A DNA stretch of 7,326 nt from Candidatus Zixiibacteriota bacterium. Its GTDB lineage: Bacteria; Zixibacteria; MSB-5A5; GN15; JACZUZ01. Location: the NCBI GenBank assembly GCA_022572905.1, contig JACZUZ010000089.1, positions 1 to 7,326 of the forward strand, in the 5' to 3' direction. Shown here piece by piece: positions 6,901 to 7,326 of this stretch. A program made the position numbers and the translations under genes. The first letter of the stretch is position 1. Each line of letters opens with the position of its first letter. Under the pieces are notes generated by a model. That model saw only the letters and a program-made list of their open reading frames with translations, was not told the origin of the DNA and ran no database searches.

Positions 6901-7072
6901 ATTGCTCGCTGAAGGAATCGGCAGTGAAGTCCAGCGGCCGCTGGCGACGGTGGTTGTTGGCGGGTTGATTACGTCGACTATTCTGACGTTGCTGGTCCTG
7001 CCTGCTATTTATCACTGGTTTAGCGATTCGAACAAAGAAGAGACTCAGTTAGAGACAGAAGTTGTGATGTGA
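3947..7072 (+). CDS. czcA: Heavy-metal efflux RND transporter, CzcA/CusA family
   Basis: Inner-membrane trimeric proton/metal antiporter of 1041 residues, full length for the family. Twelve membrane spans can be placed: TM1 at about 12-31, TM2-6 between 340 and 496, TM7 at about 531-552 and TM8-12 between 870 and 1022. Two large periplasmic loops (32-339 and 553-869) form the porter and docking domains. Family marks include LPIDAFPDVSPNLVQV (34-49), EEIEQYVTYPVE (59-70) and VDGAVVMVEN in TM4 (404-413; Asp405, Glu412). In hand alignment the CusA Met573/623/672 positions are Arg570, Asn620 and Glu670, so the Cu(I)/Ag(I) methionine set is absent. The Asp402 of C. metallidurans CzcA is replaced by Ala399. 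The TM10 motif GIALLNG resembles CzcA and lacks the CusA glutamate. A divalent metal is likelier than Cu/Ag, but the substrate is not settled. SD GAAGGG (3933-3938) lies 8 bases before the ATG. Confidence 0.95.
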   Translation: MIDKIIDLSLRNRLLVLVFGCVILASGYFSYNQLPIDAFPDVSPNLVQVFTTTEGLAPEEIEQYVTYPVEAAMNGLPGIDKIRSVSNFGLSVVNVYFEDDVDIYFARRLVDERLQKAREQIPEGFGEPAMGPISTGMGLILFYYLEDETGTYSLEELRSIQDWLVKFHLQTVPGVTEVLGIGGYEKQFQIDVHPEGLLRYDLSLSELIETIRANNLNVGAQFIERDAEELIVRSVGLAYTIEDLGNIVVKSEDGTPIFLSQIADIKIGGAIRRGVQTYNGVGEVVSGMVVKLFGANSSTVIEAVESKMEKINKLLPEGIKLIPYYEQKTLVEACVRTVTDALLAGMILVVIILMVFWGSLRPSMLVALAIPFSVFFAFIGMNLFGISANLMSFGGLAIAIGMLVDGAVVMVENSERLLRSSKPSESRLQVVARACKEVGRPIAFATFIIIVVFLPLFTLSGVEGKTFKPLAYTVALAMLGALIFAVFIAPVLSSILMRRPKKAHTKADSGEKGLIRWILIPYKPMLKFMIARRFLALILAVSLVIVGGVIYPQLGSEFTPTLQEGTLVLRLTMAPSISLTESTRITLIAERRLMKIDEITGVVTRIGRGEVGAHTDPINNAEIYILLKPRDEWTSAESQEELQEYIRDQLGNIPGALTNFTQPIQMTVDELLEGVRAELAIKVFGDDLDSLKAIADEIANIISEVPGATDVQPDQVSGTPQLLIKIDRQAIARYGVNVADAQEVIRAAVGGEIAGQIFEGVKRFNIRVRFEESHRNTPEAIARILVRSSDGAWIPLHELATIEEIVGPRQITRENNQRFITVQCNVAGRDITSFVEEAQAAIDDGVILPAGYFTTWGGQFRLQQEANARLAVVIPITLLVVFFLLFSSFNSLKNSLLILLNLPLALVGGVVGLWITGQNLSVPASVGFIALFGIALLNGIVLVTYFNQLVKDGLSIEEASFKGACLRLRPVLMTALTTGLGLAPLLLAEGIGSEVQRPLATVVVGGLITSTILTLLVLPAIYHWFSDSNKEETQLETEVVM

Positions 7073-7177
7073 GGCAAACGGGATGTAGAATAGATTGAGT
7101 CTTAGTCGAACAAAATTATTTTGAACGCAGACGACGTGGCTGAAACATTGTTGTTAAATGACAACCATATAAACAAG
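7073..7177. other. Convergent intergenic region between efflux operon and tRNA-Asn, no clear terminator
   Basis: These 105 bases separate the pump stop codon from the 3' end of the opposing tRNA. Two weak symmetric elements are visible: CAAAAT-T-ATTTTG (about 7109-7121) and GTTGT-TAAATG-ACAAC (about 7152-7167). Neither has the GC-rich stem plus T-run of an intrinsic terminator. Confidence 0.4.
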
Positions 7178-7250
7178 CTCCTCGGGTAGGACTCGAACCT
7201 ACGACCCGCTGGTTAACAGCCAGCTGCTCTACCAACTGAGCTACCGAGGA
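7178..7250 (-). tRNA. tRNA-Asn (anticodon GUU)
   Basis: Read on the minus strand from 7250, every part of the cloverleaf is present. The acceptor TCCTCGG pairs perfectly with CCGAGGA. The D arm is GCTC-AGTTGGTA-GAGC, the anticodon arm GCTGG-CTGTTAA-CCAGC with GTT at positions 34-36, the variable loop GGGTC and the T arm GTAGG-TTCGAGT-CCTAC. The discriminator base is G, as expected for Asn. The total is 73 nt. The 3' CCA is not encoded (CTT follows), so it must be added by tRNA nucleotidyltransferase. The gene converges on the efflux operon. No copy of its 3' end occurs elsewhere in the window, so there is no sign here of an integrated element. Confidence 0.97.
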
Positions 7251-7262
7251 GTGTGTCTTTAG

Positions 7263-7290
7263 AATCTATGTTTAAAAAATGTCGTCTCAA
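7263..7290 (-). promoter_or_regulatory. Probable promoter of tRNA-Asn
   Basis: On the minus strand, TTGAGA (7290-7285, 5/6 to the -35 consensus) is followed after 16 bp by TAGATT (7268-7263, 4/6 to the -10). The tRNA 5' end is 12 bases beyond the -10, giving a leader of about 5 nt for RNase P to remove. Confidence 0.5.
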
Positions 7291-7326
7291 AAATCTTTAT
7301 AAATGTGGCGGTCGCTAACTCCCGCG

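Noticed and set aside
7178..7250. tRNA-Asn as an attachment site of an integrated island
   Set aside because: No duplicate of the tRNA 3' end and no integrase or other mobile gene is present in the window.
1..7326. CRISPR arrays, insertion sequences, toxin-antitoxin or defence genes
   Set aside because: No regularly spaced repeats, terminal inverted repeats, transposase or defence domains could be found on either strand.

Overview
The window reads as chromosomal DNA from a Gram-negative (diderm) bacterium. It encodes a tripartite pump that needs two membranes, its base composition is balanced, and two of the three pump genes have clean GAAAGG/GAAGGG ribosome binding sites. The 15-residue beta-roll repeats joined to a C-terminal endosialidase-type chaperone domain, next to a CzcCBA operon, suggest an environmental lineage, perhaps of the FCB (Fibrobacteres-Chlorobi-Bacteroidetes) type. 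That placement is an impression and was not tested.

Layout. Positions 1-731 hold the 3' end of a surface or tail-fibre-like protein, closed by a strong intrinsic terminator (765-799). Positions 800-1050 hold no convincing gene. They contain repeated GAGTC...GACTCTCA dyads, the second of which touches a near-consensus sigma70-type promoter at 1051-1079. That promoter ends almost on the ATG of a small secreted cysteine-rich protein (1087-1512), so the message is probably leaderless and the in-frame TTG at 1051 is really the -35 box. Next come three closely spaced genes on the same strand: an outer-membrane factor of the CzcC/TolC family (1630-2937), a histidine-rich periplasmic adaptor of the CzcB family (2964-3929) and a 1041-residue RND pump of the CzcA/CusA heavy-metal family (3947-7072). 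Beyond the operon, on the opposite strand, is a complete tRNA-Asn(GUU) gene (7178-7250) with its own promoter.

How the genes work together. The RND protein should use the proton gradient to move metal cations from periplasm or cytoplasm. The adaptor, with His-rich ends, should bind metal and hold the pump to the outer-membrane channel. The small Cys/His protein just upstream, exported and on the same strand, is a good candidate for a periplasmic metal-binding or sensing accessory. The pump lacks the three metal-binding methionines of CusA in my hand alignment, which argues against Cu(I)/Ag(I). It also lacks the first aspartate of the classical CzcA TM4 motif, so its substrate is open.

The window is mostly a recognisable heavy-metal efflux locus. 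The least described parts are the small Cys-rich protein, its leaderless promoter and the dyad repeats in front of it.
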